Positions 31,889 through 44,590 are shown, numbered from the stretch's first letter. The stretch is 64,000 nt of DNA from Gambelia wislizenii (GCA_030847615.1 JAUMIR010000003.1:27650501-27714500), one strand, 5' to 3'. Made by a program: numbers and translations. The notes: generated by a model not told the origin, from the letters alone.

Positions 31889-32287
31889 AAAAAAACTGTA
31901 TATGTTGAGAGTTGTACTTTTCAATGGTGGATAGGATACCTTTATATGTAAACTTTGACTGTATAAATTATCAGTCCCAGCTGAAGGGACCTAATGCAGG
32001 ATTTTGAATGGGATTTATTGCCATCTTACACCATATTTTTGTAAAAACATTGTAGCTTAATCATAATCTCACAATGAAGATTTTGCATCACTTTTTTGCT
32101 ATTATCATTCTTTTCAGAATTATAAGCCAAAAGAATTTACGCCTTAATGTGTCATTATGTAACATTCCTTATAAGAATTGTAAATATTTGGTGTTTCTGA
32201 CATTTTAACTTGAAAGCGGAAAACTGCAAGATTATGTATTTAACAATATTGGTGGCAAATATTCAATAAATAGTTTACATCTGTTAA
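31889..32287 (+). other. PDCD10: PDCD10 3' UTR
   Basis: About 400 bases of AT-rich sequence from the stop codon to just past the AATAAA at 32265-32270. No repeat insertion lies within it. The exact cleavage site is estimated from the usual 10-25 base spacing. Confidence 0.75.
32265..32270 (+). promoter_or_regulatory. Polyadenylation signal AATAAA of PDCD10
   Basis: Canonical hexamer 377 bases after the stop codon, followed by a T/G-rich stretch ('tgtaatctgttcccttga') suited to cleavage-factor binding. Confidence 0.75.
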
Positions 32288-34735
32288 ATTATATGTGTAA
32301 TCTGTTCCCTTGATGTCCTTTAGTCTTGAAAGGGAGTGAGGGTATACATATATTTTCCTCCACTACTGCAGATGTTTCGAACTGTGTCCCACTAACATGG
32401 TAGCATCTGAAAAATTATCATCCTAAAAGGTTTTTATGAAGAAAATTGAAATTTTATCTAGTCAGTGTCTGAGAGAAGTGACTTTCTTAACCTACCCCAC
32501 CCATTGTTGAAATGCACTGTCGAGCTATGTTCTCAATCCAATTGTTGGCTGAGACCAAAATACAACCACTGAATTTAGGCTCTGTGTGTGTGTATAGTGT
32601 GTATATGGCTCTGCATTATCCTTGGCAATGAGTGGGTCATCCAGTGTCATGCTGGTGAACAAAGTTTACCCTACATATATTTATTTTGGGAAGCTACCTA
32701 AAATAGCAAAGGGAGGGGACTCAACTACATTTTATAGTGTAATGAAAGCAAAATAGTGGAATAGCCCCCAAGGAATGTACAATATAAACTTTTGACTGTA
32801 GGAGAAAATGATGGCAGTGACGGAAACAATGTTAAAGATAATACCTGGAAAGGAAAGGAAGTTCTGTTGTAACTGCCAGCACAATGTTGGATATAGTCCA
32901 TTGGAAAGAATTGTTCTGGTTTTGTTTCAGTTTTATTTATTTATGGTGATATAACGATTCTTCAGTGTTTTTTTAAAAAGACATTTTCAACTTTAAAGTG
33001 CAAGTGGTTCTGGAAAGTAGTGATGCTTTTAAACCTGCTTGTTTCAAATTGTTCTGCATTATTGATTGCAGCTGATAACCTAGACTGGGTTATACAGCTG
33101 TTTGTCCCAATTGCTCATTGGTCTCATGTGTAAACAGGATTTGGAAACTGTAGCTTATAGATTAAAAACGGTGTTGCATATGCTGACCTTTTCAATACTG
33201 GAGCTAATTGGAAAGCCCATGCGTGTTTGGAAGCTTCATATGCTTTGGGGCTCTTTCATTCTCTTAAGTCTAAACATTTCCCAAGTTGGCTAACATAAAG
33301 TATTAAAGAAATCTTTAAAACTAAACTATACAGAAAATAAATGCAAAAAACCCCAAACCCACTGTAAATACCAAAACACACAAAAACAAAATAGCAGTTG
33401 ACAATTTTAATAAAATCCAACCAAAATGTCTGCTTCATTAAAGACAGAAGACAACCTAACTCTTGCCTTGGGGCTGCCTTAGATGTGTATACAACTGAAT
33501 TCAGTTGCATTGGTGGAGGTGACTGATCTCTTCCACAGTACTGTACTGGGAGGTGGCTGTGTAACTGCCATACTGCTCCTGGGTTTTCAGTTCACTTCAG
33601 TTAACCATCAGAGGAAAGCAAAGGTAGATATTTTCTATGCACTGCACAGTCAGTTCTCTTGGCAGCAAAAGAAACCTCCAGTACAGGATTGGCAACTTCC
33701 AGACCACTGTGGGGAGCACATCTGTCCACCTGGGAGCTGCAGAGGGCTTCCAGCTGGTCCCTCTTTAATGGTCACTTCTCGATTTGAAAAAAGCCTGCCA
33801 CACCCGAAAAAAGGTGTGAAATGACCAAAGGTGCCACCTAAAAGGTGTGACTGGCTACTTGAAAGCAAAAAATATATATTTGGGGGTGTGCCCTCCCCTG
33901 TTCTAGGACCAAACCTGATATTTCTTCCCCTCCTCCCACTGCCTAAATTAGGGGTATACTTTGGCACTATCTTTGACCTGTGCTTTGAGGTCAACTCACC
34001 AACCTGAGCAATTTTCATCTTAGGCTGGAACACTTACACATAGTAGAACAGTGGCTTTAGTCTTACCAGCTCAGCTCCCAAAATCTACTCTGATGGTGAC
34101 CAAAGTCCCAAACCAGCAGCCATATTGTAAGGCAGTATCTCACTTTTTTGTTAACACATTACCGCCTTAGTCACAATGTGTTTGGTTTCTTGTCTCTTCA
34201 CTACAATTGCTTCTGAAAAAATGACCTAGGATGCTTTCTTGATAGCAAACATTAATCTAAAAATTTGATTATGCAGGTGATTTTGTATTTAGCAGCACTG
34301 AGCTTCCTTTAAGCCTTTATGGAAGCAAGACCAGGCATGCTGGCTTTATGTCAGACCTTTAATAGACACATATGACAAAGGATGAGGATATAAATGAAGA
34401 TCAGTATTCCTAAAAAGTCAGTAGTGTAGGTAGATTAAACTCTTGATTTGTAGTTGAGTGTCTTTTTAATGTTGGTGGAGCCATTGCTGCGTTTGTAAGT
34501 TGTTTACCACAGACAACACACAAAGAAATAGGACAACCTGCATCACCAGCCCATGTAAAACTCATAGCTAAGTAGCTTTCATTGCATAGGAATACTTTTT
34601 TAAAAAGACAAATGCCAATAAGCATTTTTCTTTCCAATCATGAACTCTTGCAGGCCCTGAACAACCTCTCATGGAACCATAGCATTCCAGGGAATCCAGT
34701 TGAGAACCCTTGCCCCAAGTCATCTACTTGACGTT
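32288..34735. other. Intergenic, nothing firmly recognised
   Basis: No exon, RNA gene or repeat could be named. A (TG)n-like run lies at 32583-32605. Open frames at 33483-33824 (+) and 33650-34033 (-) overlap each other and have no splice support. Confidence 0.5.
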
Positions 34736-34738
34736 CCA

Positions 34739-35388
34739 AGGGGGTGTCTAAATGATGAAATAACTCCTCACAGATTGTGGGGGGGGGGGAATCATCTGTC
34801 TTAATGGGATTCCCCATCACTCTGCCGTATTCAGAAGGAGGGGGCCAAAAATGCCACAAAGTACGCTGGAAAAGCCTTTGCAGGTTTTCCCGAAGTTTAA
34901 AAAACAAACAAACAGAGGGGGGAACATGCATTCCTGCTCATTGGGAAAAGCCACTGAATTGATTTGCTTTCCCCATACGAGTGAAATTTGAAAGCTGATA
35001 GGTTGGACGTGTTGGGAGGTGGAGCTTGCTAGTAAGGCAAGCTCCTGAAGCCATCATGTTGTATTTTCGCCTTAGCGAGTGAGTGCTAAGGCAATAAAAT
35101 GGGCATTTTTCTTAAAGTGAAAGGTCACTCACTCCTTGGATAGGGTTTTTAAAAAATACTGTCCAGTGGCAGCAATTTTAGGTAAGTGAAAATGTGAGTG
35201 ATTCACTCATGGCTGCGATCGTGATTTACAGGCATGCCCATTTACACAGCAAATGTGGATAGCATTGCATGCCTGCTATCTGCCCAAAAAGCCATTAAGA
35301 CAAATAGCTGCTCCAAATTGCCATTACTGTGGAGCAATCCACTTCTTTTTTGTTGTTGTTGTTGTTTTGTTTTTTGCTTCGTATAGAC
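34739..35388. mobile_element. Unclassified TIR repeat, family 2 copy A
   Basis: About 650 bp, homologous along its length to 43079-43702. Shared blocks in the same order: 'gaaggagggggc', 'ggaaaagcctt', 'ggttggac', 'ttttaaaaaatactgt', 'cagtgg', 'acaggtg/acaggca' and 'atggatag/gtggatag'. The left end 'agggggtgtct' and right end 'atagacaa' are inverted matches. A (GTT)n tract near 35352 lies inside. No ORF. Confidence 0.6.
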
Positions 35389-35389
35389 A

Positions 35390-35484
35390 AGCTCCAGGTG
35401 TTTGGGACTACTAACTCTCAAAATTCTTTACCATTGGCCATACTCAGTGGGACTGGTGGAAGTTACAGGCCAAAACATTTAGAG
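35390..35484. mobile_element. Short palindromic hAT-like MITE
   Basis: 'gctccaggtgtttgggacta' to 'ggccaaaacatttagagt', with 'tctttaccattggccatact' in the centre. It resembles the 23437-23536 element in reverse orientation. It directly abuts the TIR family 2 copy. Confidence 0.5.
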
Positions 35485-36124
35485 TAAAATGCAAAAGGAG
35501 ATTAAGCATGTCCTTAAGAGCCTTGAGTAAACCAAGCCATGCTTCATGTCTTTAAGACATTATAAATGTTGGAGTGTAGGACAGTGACTCCAGTAATATA
35601 ATCCATGCTAATTATAGATATAAATTCCTGCCAGAATTCAAAAATAAAAGCCACTATTTTGGGTTTTTATTTTGGCTTTAAATAGTCAGAAAAGGCAAAA
35701 ACATGGTGCAAGCCAAATGTGTGTCTACATTTGCATCATTACAGAATTGACAGTTTTGCTCCTAAGACTAATGTTTTGAGCTGTCAGGTCCAGCAGATGT
35801 TCATAGATGTAGCCTTGATAGTGCAGGCAGATCCACTTAGGTGGAAAACATGCATCATCTGGGGGGATGTACAAATATGTTGAGGGGCAATAGGATTCCG
35901 AGTTGCTGGGTTTCTGTTTCTCTAGTCCATCCTTAAAAATAATACTTGATTTGAGACTGCCTAGAGTTTTCTTTGACCCTATTACTCAGCTGTTTCTCCT
36001 CTCATGTTTGGCATGAAATGGGACTGCCCATCTGCTGTTATGTGTCCAGAAGACAACAACCAAGAAGCAGGCCCTATGAGCAAGAATTAAGAAAGATGGG
36101 TATGTTCAACTTATATTTGTTTTT

Positions 36125-37690
36125 ATTTGTTTGTTTAATATATATCCCACCTTTCTGCTTATACAGGATCCAAGATGGCATACAAACATAAAAATGGGGT
36201 AGTTTTAAAAATTATTCATACAAAAGTTAAAAAAACAATTAAATGACAGCTCAGTTTTAAAACACAAGATTAAAATGACTATTGATAGAGAGCCAGTGTG
36301 GTGTAGTGGTTTGAGCATTGGACTAGAACTCTGGAGACCAGGGTTTGAATCCTCACTAAACCATGGAAACCCACTGGGTGACCTTGGGCAAGTCATATTC
36401 TCTCATCCTCAGAAGAAGGCAAAGGCAAACACCTCTGAGCAAATCTTGCCAAGAAAAGGCTGTGATAGGTTTGTCTTAGGGTCACAATAAGTTGGAAACA
36501 ACTTGAAGGCGCACAACACACACACACACACAATGCATGATTAAAACATAATTAAAAAGATAAATACAGACAAAATACTACTCCATTTGCCACATAAGCT
36601 AAAGGCTTGCTAAATATAAAGGCCTTCACCTCCAGGCAAAAGGGAAGGAGAGAGGGGTCCAACCGAGCCTTCTGTGTGAGGGAATTCCATAACACTGACA
36701 ATGCTGTCTCCTGCCCTCAACAAAAGTGTTTGCAGTGGTGATGGGTCCAAGAAAAAGCCTTCCCCTGATGATCTTAAAACTCAGTCAGGCTCATACAGAG
36801 AGATGGGGTCTTTCAGATAGTTTGGTCATAACCAGCATTTGAATTCTGTCCAGAAACAGACCCATAGCCTATAAAGTTGTTTCAACAGTCCAGTCCATTA
36901 CAGACAACAATAGACACTGGTTTAGCCTCGAAACAGCTTCCTTGGAGTTAGATGGAAAGAGGAGATAGAGCTGATGTCATCACTGGTGACACTGTCTCCA
37001 AAACTGAATTACTTCTCCCACTGGTTTCATGTATATGTTAAACAGCAGGCAGAACAAAACTGAACCCTGGGGGTACCACACAGATGGATGGCCAGGGGGT
37101 AGAACACGAATCCCCCAGCACTACCTTCTGACTTTGCCCCTTCAAGAAGGACTGCAGCCACTAGAACAGTGCCCTCAAGGGCCATCCCAGAGAAGCAACC
37201 CAGAAGGATGTCATGTTTGATTATGTTTAAAGCTGCTGAGAGCTCCAGCAGAACCAACAGGGACACACTCCCCCTATTCCCAAGGTGACCAAAGCTTTCT
37301 CAATCTCATAGTCAGGCCTGAAACCAGATTGAAATGGATCTAGATAATCCATTTCATCCAGGAAACCCTGGAGCCGAGAGACCACCATGCACTCCAGAAC
37401 CTTGCCAAGAAAGGGATGTTGGAGACTGGCTGATAATTGTTTTTTGTAGATGGGTTCAGGATGGGATTTTTTACAGTAAAGTCCTCATCAGAACCTCTTT
37501 TAGACAGGATAGAACTCTGCCTTGCTTACAGTAAGGCAGTCACAATTCCCCTTACCCATTCAGCCAGTCCCCCTCAGGCTGTTTTTATAAGCCAAGAAGG
37601 GCACAGGTCTAGCGCACATGCAGTGGCTTTCACCTCTCCTAGGATCCTGTATGCATCCTCAGGCTACACAAATTGAAATGTACCAATAAC
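36125..37690 (-). mobile_element. L2-clade LINE fragment, interrupted by a SINE
   Basis: Minus-strand reading gives 'SNIPFLARFWSAWW', 'MSLLVLLELSAALNIIKHDI' (37220-37266, reverse-transcriptase core), 'GTPRVQFCSACCLTYT' (37029-37080) and a C-terminal block near 36640-36800 ('EFPHTEGSVGPLS'). The 3' tail runs from about 36600 left to 36125. A Sauria-type SINE at 36283-36533 sits within the tail, so the L2 is older than the SINE. Confidence 0.8.
36283..36533 (+). mobile_element. tRNA-derived SINE with Bov-B-like tail (Sauria-SINE type)
   Basis: The tRNA-like head ('gtgtagtggtttgagcattg', then 'ggtttgaatcctcac' as the B-box region), a core with 'cactgggtgaccttgggcaa', and the tail 'cacaataagttggaaacaac' and 'ttgaaggcgcacaacac', ending in an (AC)n run. 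Inserted in the antisense 3' region of an L2 element. Confidence 0.85.
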
Positions 37691-39284
37691 ATGGGACAAA
37701 TAAAGGCTAAAATTGCATCCACTGGACCTGCATCTACATAAAAGAAAATATGATATCCATCTTCAAATTTTTGAAGATCTATCACATGGAAGATGGAATA
37801 AACTTGTTTACTGCTGTTCCAAAAGGTAGGATTCAAAGCAATGGATTCAAATTACCAGAAAAAGTAGGAGAGGAGAGAAATATTAAATATTAGGAAGAAC
37901 TTCCAGATGCACAAGTGGTTCAAAAATGGAAATTTGAAAAGTGGTGGATTCTCCTTCATTTGAGATTTTTAAATAGACATTGGTCATCTGTCAAGAATAC
38001 TTTAGCTGGATTCCTGCAGGAGTCTGGTTAGGTGAGCCTAAAGATCACTTCCAACTTTATGATTCATTGAAGAAGTGAATTTTCTTGCAATTTGAACATC
38101 AGATGTTGCTATCTGTGTCCTCGTCCAAGTGGGGATTTAAGTTGGTTTGGCCCAGCTTTCTGAAGTGGAAGGTTTACTTCTGAGAGGTTTATTGAGGCTA
38201 CTGAGGTTACTTTTGTGTTTACTGAGGTCTGCTTTGGCAAAATACCATTGCTCAATGGAAGAGCATAGTATTTGCATGCAGACTATATCATTCCGCCACT
38301 GGGAGAACTTACAAACAAAGTATCTGTGCCAACCATTGGAAAGACCTCCCGCAAGGGCCTTAAAGTGCTTCAGCCACCAAATCAGATAATTTTCAGAGTA
38401 CAGGATTAGTTGGGCAAATAGTCTTACCCAGTATAAAACAACTTCATATGTTTCTCTTTGTGGGTAGAAGAAAATGTCTATGACAAGACTAACTTCTCTT
38501 TGTAAAAATAATTTCCTGAAATTGGTTGTTTGGGGGGAGTTGGTTTCATGGAGATATAGCAGCAACTAGCAGGCTCTTTGTGTAAAGCTTTAACTTGCAT
38601 TTTTGTTTGGTGAACATCTACAAAGCCTTAGAATACACTCAACAGCAGGACAAAAATTGATAGCAACTTCAGAAAAAGGATTAGCCTTTAAAGAAGGTTT
38701 TTAGGCACAGTTATTCTGATGAAGGAACCCTGTGATTTTACTTCTTTAGATTAATTTGGGGTATCTGATAGGTTATGCAGGATAAGATCAAAGCATTCTG
38801 ATTCACTGTCAGAGACAGCTAGGCTGTTGCATCTTGTTCCTGTATATAAGTTCAGACTCCCAAAGAGCACCTTTTAAGCAACTGTTTGTATTGTATGAGC
38901 TCTATTTTTGCACTTCTCTGCGTAGCCTTATTGTATGTGTGCTTAGTCAAAAGCAAATCCTTTTGATTTCAAAGCCTGCGTTGGATTGCACTTCTATGTC
39001 CCACAACTACACAGATGTAAGCCTCCCTGTGCTCAGCGCAGTTTATTCCCATGTCCGTGCACACAGTCAAACTTCAGTCAAACAAGAGTGGATTGTGGAA
39101 AGCTAGGAAGAAAGAGTGGGAGTCTCTTGTCTGAACAGTTGAATGGGAGGGGATGAGGGAGATGAGTAAAAATTGGGCAGAGGCACCTTCTATGAGAGGA
39201 GCTTAATTCATGGAATGTGCCTCCTTCTGATCTGGTAGGATCCACCCTTTCTCCTGCACTATAGTGTACCATCTTGTTACCTGA
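37691..39284. other. Intergenic, nothing firmly recognised
   Basis: 37790-38070 has a decayed LINE feel: 'tattaggaagaacttccag' and 'atgattcattgaagaag' recall the 3' part of a CR1-like element. The 142-codon minus-strand frame at 38137-38565 has no recognisable domain or splice signals. Confidence 0.45.
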
Positions 39285-40330
39285 ATAGGTTCGGGTGCTT
39301 TAGGACCCCACTCGTGATGTCAGAACTATATTAATGTTTTGGGGAATTACGATTAGCTCAAATGGAAGGTTGCGAGAGGCCGGGTAACTTTGGGGTCTTC
39401 TCACCTGTTTATACCAGTACTCACTGCAGATAACTCCAGGTAAAATAAATGGTTTTTATTGGAGAATAACCCAGGCAGCACTCACACACTCAACACAAGC
39501 TCACAAGAACCACCAAGGAAGGCTAATAAAGAGTTAAGGCAGAAAAGGTTGGATAAAGGAATAGATTTGGGAGATAGGGCTCTGTAGTTATCAAAAGTAG
39601 AGAAGAACTCAACTTCTACTTGAAAAGTAGAGAAGAACTCAAATGAAAGTCTTTGAGTGGCACGGGAATCCGATCTGGGGGCATGCCAACAAAGAGAGTG
39701 GCTGGTCCCATCCACATTGGCACACCTTGCTATTGTTTGGGGCTAATATCCATACTGTATTTCATATCCTGAAAGGGTGTTTGGGCTTGGGACAAAATTT
39801 AGATGGGTTTCGCACTGTTTAAACAAAGGAAACCAAAACTCTGCTGATTGTCCTTCATGGCTGAAAACTAAGCATTGATTGGTTTATGACAACCTAGCAT
39901 TGAAGGGAAGGGAAGGAATGGAATAGGAATAGGAATAGGAATAGAAGTTGTTCTCTGAGAGTTGTTCTCTCAAGATTTCTGTTCGCTCCTGCCTCTCCAG
40001 AATGCACATTCATGGTAAGTAAACCAATGTGGCATTTTGCTCACTTATTTGTTTGTGTTATATGATTTATCACCACGTGTGCCCAAGAGGGGATTAGCTC
40101 ATACCATGTTAATGGTGTTTACTAGGGGCTTCATTTAATCCTATATTGGGTGTGTGTGCTAGTATTTTTCCACAACACCTTCCTAGGTCCTTATGATCTC
40201 TGTTTGACCTCACCTTTTGGCCTACCCCAGTCTACTAGACCCCATGGAGCATCTCAATAATGCCAATTATGAAATATTATAGGGAGGAGGTGTAGGGCAT
40301 AGTAACAACATTCAACAGGGTCCCCTAATA
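39285..40330. repeat. Dispersed repeat, family 3 copy A (possible LTR-element piece)
   Basis: About 1 kb that matches 63322-64000 ('tataccagtactcactgcag', 'aaaataaatggtttttat', 'gagttaaggcagaaaaggtt', 'ctattgtttggggctaatat') and, in its right half, 45826-46640 ('gtgtttacta', 'ccaattatgaaatatt/ccaattatgagatacc'). No protease, integrase or reverse-transcriptase motif was seen, so the class is open. It contains a six-base (aatagg)-type array at 39918-39945. Confidence 0.6.
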
Positions 40331-41203
40331 TACCATAGAGTTATATACAGTTATGTGTGGTGTAAAAAAAGTGCACAAGGACAGGGCTTTCTTCCTCTTT
40401 CATAATTCTAGAACCTGTGGCTGTCTACTGAAGCTGAACTGGGATGTAATTCTCTACTAACTTCATTCTTTGAAGGAAGCAATGAGTAATTTCAGACATT
40501 TTCTTCTCACTGTGAGAATATTTTCAAAAGCTCCACACTTTTTGAACACTATACATACTTTGGAACTTATTCTGTGCAAAATCTGCACAACATTTTTGTA
40601 TATACATAAAATGCTGTTTTCTGCAACCACAAAAATGAAGTGCAGGTTTTCTTTTCTGTGCAGAAAATGCCGTTTCCTCCTGTGCAGGTGAGTGTGCAAA
40701 TTTTATGCAGAAAAAGTTCTGAGAACCAAAGATTCTTGTCTGTTCAGATTTTCCTTGTCAAGGTTTTTCAGCACTTGAGAAACATGATTTTTGACCATTT
40801 TCCAAATATTTTTGAATATTCTTTCCATCTCTGAACCTGAATGGTTGGAGATTCTGGATGGGAAAAAGGAAGTATTTTTTCACATAGAACAGAGGTAAAT
40901 TGTGGAACTCATTGCCATAAAATGTAGGGATGGGTGCCAATGTACACCTTCCATGGGTCCTGGTTTGGGAGAAAGGCAGCATATAAATTGCACAAATAAA
41001 TAAATAAATAGCTTTAAAAGGTGATTAGAAAAAATCATGTGGATTAGAATGGCTATGTATCACCCAGAATATCAAAGGCCCTGTGCATTTGTGTATTGGT
41101 TGCTGCTTAATGTAAAACAGAGTGGAGTCACCGCCATGTCCCACTGGTGGGTTCCCCTTAGGCAACTAGTTGGCCACTGTGTGAACAGAATACTGGACTA
41201 TAT
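40331..41203. other. Intergenic with decayed LINE tail
   Basis: 40465-40770 repeats 'gtgcaaa' and 'tgcagaaaa' motifs. 40965-41015 carries an L2-type tail ('gagaaaggcagcatataaat', AAATA repeats). 41155-41200 has the LINE motif 'aggcaactagttggccactg'. No gene was seen. Confidence 0.45.
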
Positions 41204-41462
41204 CAGGGATGGGGATTCTGCAACATGCAGGACCCTCACTGACCCCCAAGTCCCCAACCCCCCCCCCAATGTTTCATTAAAATATCAGTTTTGACTAGGA
41301 AAAAAAAATCAGAGTCTACATTAGTTAAATACTGTATACTGTTTTGCAAGAACTTCCTCCCAAATTAGCCCAAAATATGACTGTCAGTGACATGATGTCA
41401 TTTCTGGTCATCAAAATGGTGGGCGTGATACTTTTCCAGGCTCTGTAGTGTGCTTACCCCTG
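41204..41462. mobile_element. hAT-type MITE with 8-bp target-site duplication
   Basis: Starts CAGGGATGGGG and ends CTTACCCCTG (inverted). It is flanked by GACTATAT (41196-41203) and GACTAGAT (41463-41470), a 7/8 match. Joining the flanks restores a continuous LINE-derived motif ('gaacagaatactggactaga...ggacc'), which confirms the insertion. It contains poly-C and poly-A runs and no ORF. Confidence 0.75.
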
Positions 41463-43078
41463 GACTAGATGGACCTTTAGCATGGATTTTGTTAAGTTCT
41501 TATTTTAGTGGTGGTAAATTTTAATTCTCAACAGATGTTGAGAACAATTAATTGTTTGTTTGTTTTTGTCCAATAGCTGTCAGAATACTCTTTCTTCATG
41601 ATGATGGGAAACTGTGCAGCTTTCCTGAAAAAAACTGCACAGCTCACCAAGTAAACCAGACATTTTTCTGGAAACTATGCAGATTCTCCTGGGAACTGTG
41701 CAGACTTCCCTGAAAAGCACAGATTTTGGCAGAGAAATGAAGGATGAAAGACTGACTGAGAGCAGATAGAAGATTCCTCTGACAGAACGAAAGTTGCACA
41801 GTTTCATTCTTTTTCTGTCTAATAAACAATGTACAACTGTGAAAGTCATAAACATGCTGAGGGTGTTGAACACTATGCAGTGCAACCTCAGTTGCCCCTT
41901 GTTGCCCTGGCTGCTTTTCCTTTGTGGTTTAATACAGGATACCTTTCCTCTTTCCCACCCTACCAACATCCCACCTGGGTTAAAGCATCAGCCTCCTGAC
42001 CTGGCCACTGTCCCCATGGGGTTCATTTACAATATGACACCTTTACTTTCTGTTTCCCACCCCAAAATGCATTTGGATTTGAAGTCTTTCCCACCTGGAC
42101 TGGGGATCCACATTTCTCTATTAAATTGTACAACATTCAAACCTGCAAAGGCTGTAGTTTCAGTTGGCTTGACTTTTTCCCCCCGATTCTGTGTACCATT
42201 GCTTACTTTGCCTTCCCCTGACAATTGCCATTCTAACTCAAAGTCTGTGCTGAAATCTTATAAATCTCTCTTTCTCCCCCACTCCTCAATTTTGGTTTTC
42301 CCACCACCCCAGTCTGACATGATGTCAAACCTTTCACCACATTTCATAGGGATGTAGTGTGCAATTAATTCTGCATTGCCCTGGCTACAGAAGGAGAGTA
42401 GGAAAGGCAGGCAGAGCTCCATCTTATCTTGCCTTGGCCCAGAAGCAGAATGGCCTTATCTCCGTCCCTACTGCCATCACCTTTCCTTTTGTATCATGTC
42501 TTCACTAGATTGTAAGCTTGAGGGCAGGGGACTGTTTTGTTGTTCTTTTTCTTGTAAAGCACCATGTACATTGATGGTGCTGCAGAAGTAAAAGATAATA
42601 ATCATAATAATTTTGACCACTTTCCCCAAGCACATAACAAAAAATAATGCAAGGAGGGGGCTTGGAAAATTTCCCACATTTTTGTGCACAGCGAAAAGAC
42701 CACAAGAATAAGTTTTCACTGTGGAGCTGTGCAGTTTATGTTGTGCTGGGAACCAAAAACAAAACAAAAACCCTGCTCTTTTCCCTCCTGCATAAGTTTT
42801 CTGAGGCATCAGGTGCTCCAAATTCAACCTCATTCAGAAAACTGTCAAATTTCTGTTACATCCTTATCTTATGATCTTAATTCTCTGTGTTCTATTTTGG
42901 GGGAGCTGAAAGGCCTGCTATGGAAAGAAGTCTGATTTCCTCAGTCCAAGTGATCTGGACCATACCTTATATGTATTACTTCACTTACTTCAAAACAAGC
43001 TCTTATAAGGCCTAGTGTTTGGGAGTCCAGCTGTTTATTTCTGCCAAGTGAGGCTCTGAACTTCTATCCATACCACTT
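41463..43078. other. Intergenic; one decayed SINE/LINE 3' motif
   Basis: 41580-41730 repeats 'aactgtgcag' and 'aactatgcag' blocks at 30-60 base spacing. 42505-42600 ('tagattgtaagcttgagggc', 'aagcaccatgtac', AAT repeats) resembles the 3' end of an old reptile retroposon. Open frames of 110-187 codons here lack splice support. Confidence 0.45.
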
Positions 43079-43702
43079 TAAGGGGTTGTCTTGACAGTGA
43101 AAATACTCCTCATAGAACTTGAGGAGAATACCTTTTGTCCCAATGAGTTCCTGCAGTGATTTGCCTTATTTGGAAGGAGGGGGCAAAAAACTCCAAAAAC
43201 TACATGGGAAAAGCCTTCACGGCTTTCCCCAAAGTGTTTAGAATAATGTGTGGGAATGCACACTATCACTCATTTGGACAATCAATTCGGGATGCTGCAC
43301 ATTCTTGGAGTGGAGTGGAAGGGGACAACAGATGGGTTGGACATGTGCTGAGGGGGAGGGGCTTGCCAGCAAGGAAACTGACAAAAGCACAATTTTGCCA
43401 ATTGTGCACTTTTTTGCTGCTCCAAGGAGATCAAATACCCTTTTTAAGTAGAAGGTTGAACTTGCAAACATTTGCTTTAAAGTTTTAAAAAATACTGTGC
43501 AGTGGTGACAACATGTGGAGAAAAATCACATGCTAATTTACTCAGTCACCATCTTGATTCACAGGTGTGTGCACTTCAAACATGGATAGCTTCACATACT
43601 ATTGATTCTGCCAAAAGACTGTGGAGACAAATGAACACTGTTGCAAATTTGCAATAATGTGCAGGAATCCACATTATATCCTCTCCTCTAGACAAACCCT
43701 TA
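43079..43702. mobile_element. Unclassified TIR repeat, family 2 copy B
   Basis: 624 bp. The left end TAAGGGGTTGTC and right end GACAAACCCTTA are inverted repeats. Collinear with 34739-35388 over most of its length. It contains an internal hairpin at about 43207-43230 ('gggaaaagcc...ggctttccc'). No coding capacity. Confidence 0.65.
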
Positions 43703-43770
43703 TGTTGGGGCGGGGGGCAGAGCAAAAATTGGCCCCAATATACTATAGCAGTGAGCCTATTCCTTTCCAG

Positions 43771-43802
43771 TAAAAACAAACAAACAAACAAACAAACAAA
43801 CA
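43771..43802. repeat. (CAAA)n microsatellite
   Basis: Eight uninterrupted CAAA units. Confidence 0.95.
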
Positions 43803-44590
43803 GCAAAGTACTGGTTCTCCTTCCCTTCTATGAATCTTAAATCAGACCAGAGTTGCTAATCATTTGCAGCACTGCCAGGTTCCTGCTCCATATTACTAAG
43901 CAGGCCTATCAAAAGTTTCATGGGAGTTGTATTAGTGTATGTGTGTCTGCACATTCATGCAAAATACAACTCTGCCACCGCCCCCCCCCCCTTGTACTTT
44001 CCAATGGGTGGATTTTTATGAGTCTCTCTTTCCTGGGTTGCTTTGAGAGATCCTCCCCAAGCCTACCTAACCAAGGAAGTTTTTTTTTATTATAACTATT
44101 TCAGCCACTTACTGGAAGAGGGAAGGAGCCAGTGTTGTGCAAGGTTGCTAAGAAACACTTGGATACTCAAAGAAAAGGGAATCTGGCCACTCAAAACAGT
44201 CCCATAAATACTCCTAGTGTCAACTTTGCACTCAAGAGCAAGGAGTTTCTGAAGTTAATTGTGTGTGTTCAGAAAAGATAATGGAATTTTAATCAAAATA
44301 AATAACACAGTACTGTAGTACCAGCAAGGTAAGCAAAATGGATTTTCTATGGGTGAATAGCTTCTATTACATTTCCAGGAACAAATTGTAAATTATAAAT
44401 TTGCTTGATTCTGTTTACTTGCTATGAAAGAAAGCTGCTTATGTTTTCTTGTTTACACATATTGTGTTCCAGGCCAAATGTTTAATCTATAAGGATACAT
44501 ATGAAAACATTTTGACCAAAGCCTGTGTTTAATTCTTTTGATTATTTCCCATGTAAATCTCTCCTTTTTTTTTTTTTTTTGACATTCCAG
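43803..44590. other. Intergenic or 5' intron before the putative WDR49 exon
   Basis: No repeat was recognised apart from a poly-C run at 43980. It ends in a 17-base poly-T tract and CAG, a strong acceptor. Confidence 0.5.

Noticed and set aside
36296..36370. tRNA gene
   Set aside because: A-box and B-box-like motifs are present but belong to the head of a SINE with a long core and Bov-B-like tail. No acceptor stem pairing was evident.
38137..38565. 142-codon minus-strand frame as a host gene
   Set aside because: No recognisable domain, no splice or polyadenylation context, composition like the surrounding DNA.
41794..42357. 187-codon plus-strand frame
   Set aside because: One of the longest plain frames in the window, but it has no family resemblance, no splice signals that frame it, and lies in repeat-rich DNA.
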